DNA of 64,000 nucleotides from Lewinella sp050633125 (GTDB taxonomy: Bacteria; Bacteroidota; Bacteroidia; Chitinophagales; Saprospiraceae): the NCBI RefSeq assembly GCF_050633125.1, contig NZ_JBOEFX010000122.1, positions 21,540 to 85,539 of the forward strand, in the 5' to 3' direction. Position numbers and translations under genes: made by a program. A model generated the notes under the pieces. The model did no database searches, was not told where the DNA came from, and saw only the letters and a program-made list of their open reading frames with translations. Positions within the stretch are counted from its first letter, which is position 1. Each line of letters begins with the position of its first letter. Below are positions 63,859 through 64,000 of the stretch, piece by piece.

Positions 63859-63921
63859 GGCATAGAATCGAGTAGACGGCCCCACCAGTTGTAACTGATG
63901 GGGTTGCGCCGGTAGTATTGC
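63859..63921 (+). repeat. Second cassette-end-like folded site
   Basis: GGCATAGAA (63859-63867) complements TTCTATGCC at the start of this cassette (62968-62976). Next comes a hairpin, CCCCACCAGTT with AACTGATGGGG (63880-63904), inside CGGC/GCCG arms. The right half lacks an obvious GTTRRRY core, so this is a weaker attC candidate. The remaining bases to 64000 show no gene. Confidence 0.4.
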
Positions 63922-64000
63922 ATAAAGTGTGTCAGTAGTTTTTCCTAATAATTCAGGTTTAAAGATAAAGAAATAAGAGGATTCCCTCCGGTTCCCTGGC

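Noticed and set aside
63880..63904. tRNA-like or plain terminator reading of the right-end hairpin
   Set aside because: No cloverleaf arms or anticodon loop and no T run; the complementary cassette boundary explains it better.
1..64000. CRISPR arrays, rRNA, tRNA, transposases, prophage genes
   Set aside because: I looked on both strands and saw no regular spaced repeats, rRNA blocks, cloverleafs or recombinase signatures in this window.

Overview
The window looks like chromosomal DNA of a Bacteroidota member, most likely a Saprospiria/Lewinella-type bacterium. The evidence is four secreted proteins with type IX secretion (T9SS) C-terminal tails, a TonB receptor with a carboxypeptidase-regulatory-like N-terminal domain, DUF4249 and GldC proteins, and recurrent Bacteroidota -7 boxes (TAnnTTTG) upstream of genes on both strands. 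Placement below phylum is inference. No transposase, phage gene, tRNA, rRNA or CRISPR array was seen. Three two-base NN joints (4072, 17102, 57525) are assembly gaps; two of them shift the reading frame of otherwise intact genes.

1-7.6 kb is a surface-glycan locus: a flippase (cut by the window edge), a GT-C glycosyltransferase, a B12-binding radical SAM enzyme, a UbiA-type decaprenyl-phosphate phosphoribosyltransferase, a divergent AftB-like GT-C protein and an SGNH hydrolase. 7.9-14.2 kb holds a lipoprotein, TRAP permeases DctQM without DctP, an N-acetylglucosamine-kinase-type protein, phosphofructokinase and TrmN6. 14.2-20.4 kb encodes a secreted two-PLD protein, a TonB receptor and a lamin-tail protein, a plausible nucleic-acid or phospholipid scavenging unit. 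20.7-27 kb has a DUF4268 protein, two tandem class V desulfurase-like enzymes, a small orphan protein, an FG-GAP T9SS protein and a small patch of orphan and degraded sequence.

27-44 kb is mostly housekeeping: a giant AsmA-like protein, RNase D, DUF4249, GldC, the SRP RNA, transaldolase, TrmH, a periplasmic-binding lipoprotein, GuaA, YqgE, FabD, FolE, a LytS/LytTR two-component pair and an acyl-CoA carboxylase beta subunit. 44-61.4 kb carries a lipoprotein plus PMT-TPR membrane protein, an aspartate-type aminotransferase, a T9SS propeller protein, a helical-repeat protein, gamma-glutamyltransferase, an HsdR_N nuclease-like protein, a triple-LysM protein, a CNNM/CorC-type protein, a PfkB sugar kinase and a GH31 alpha-glucosidase.

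The right end (61.5-64 kb) is visibly AT-rich and differs from the rest. Two orphan genes, a P-loop ATPase with a glycine-rich tail and a protein with a ParB-like motif, each sit between complementary boundary sequences as integron cassettes do, with an attC-like folded site between them. This is the best candidate for an undescribed accessory (possibly defence) module. A second non-standard signal is a palindromic element present twice (12.1 and 39.6 kb) whose stem changes are compensatory.
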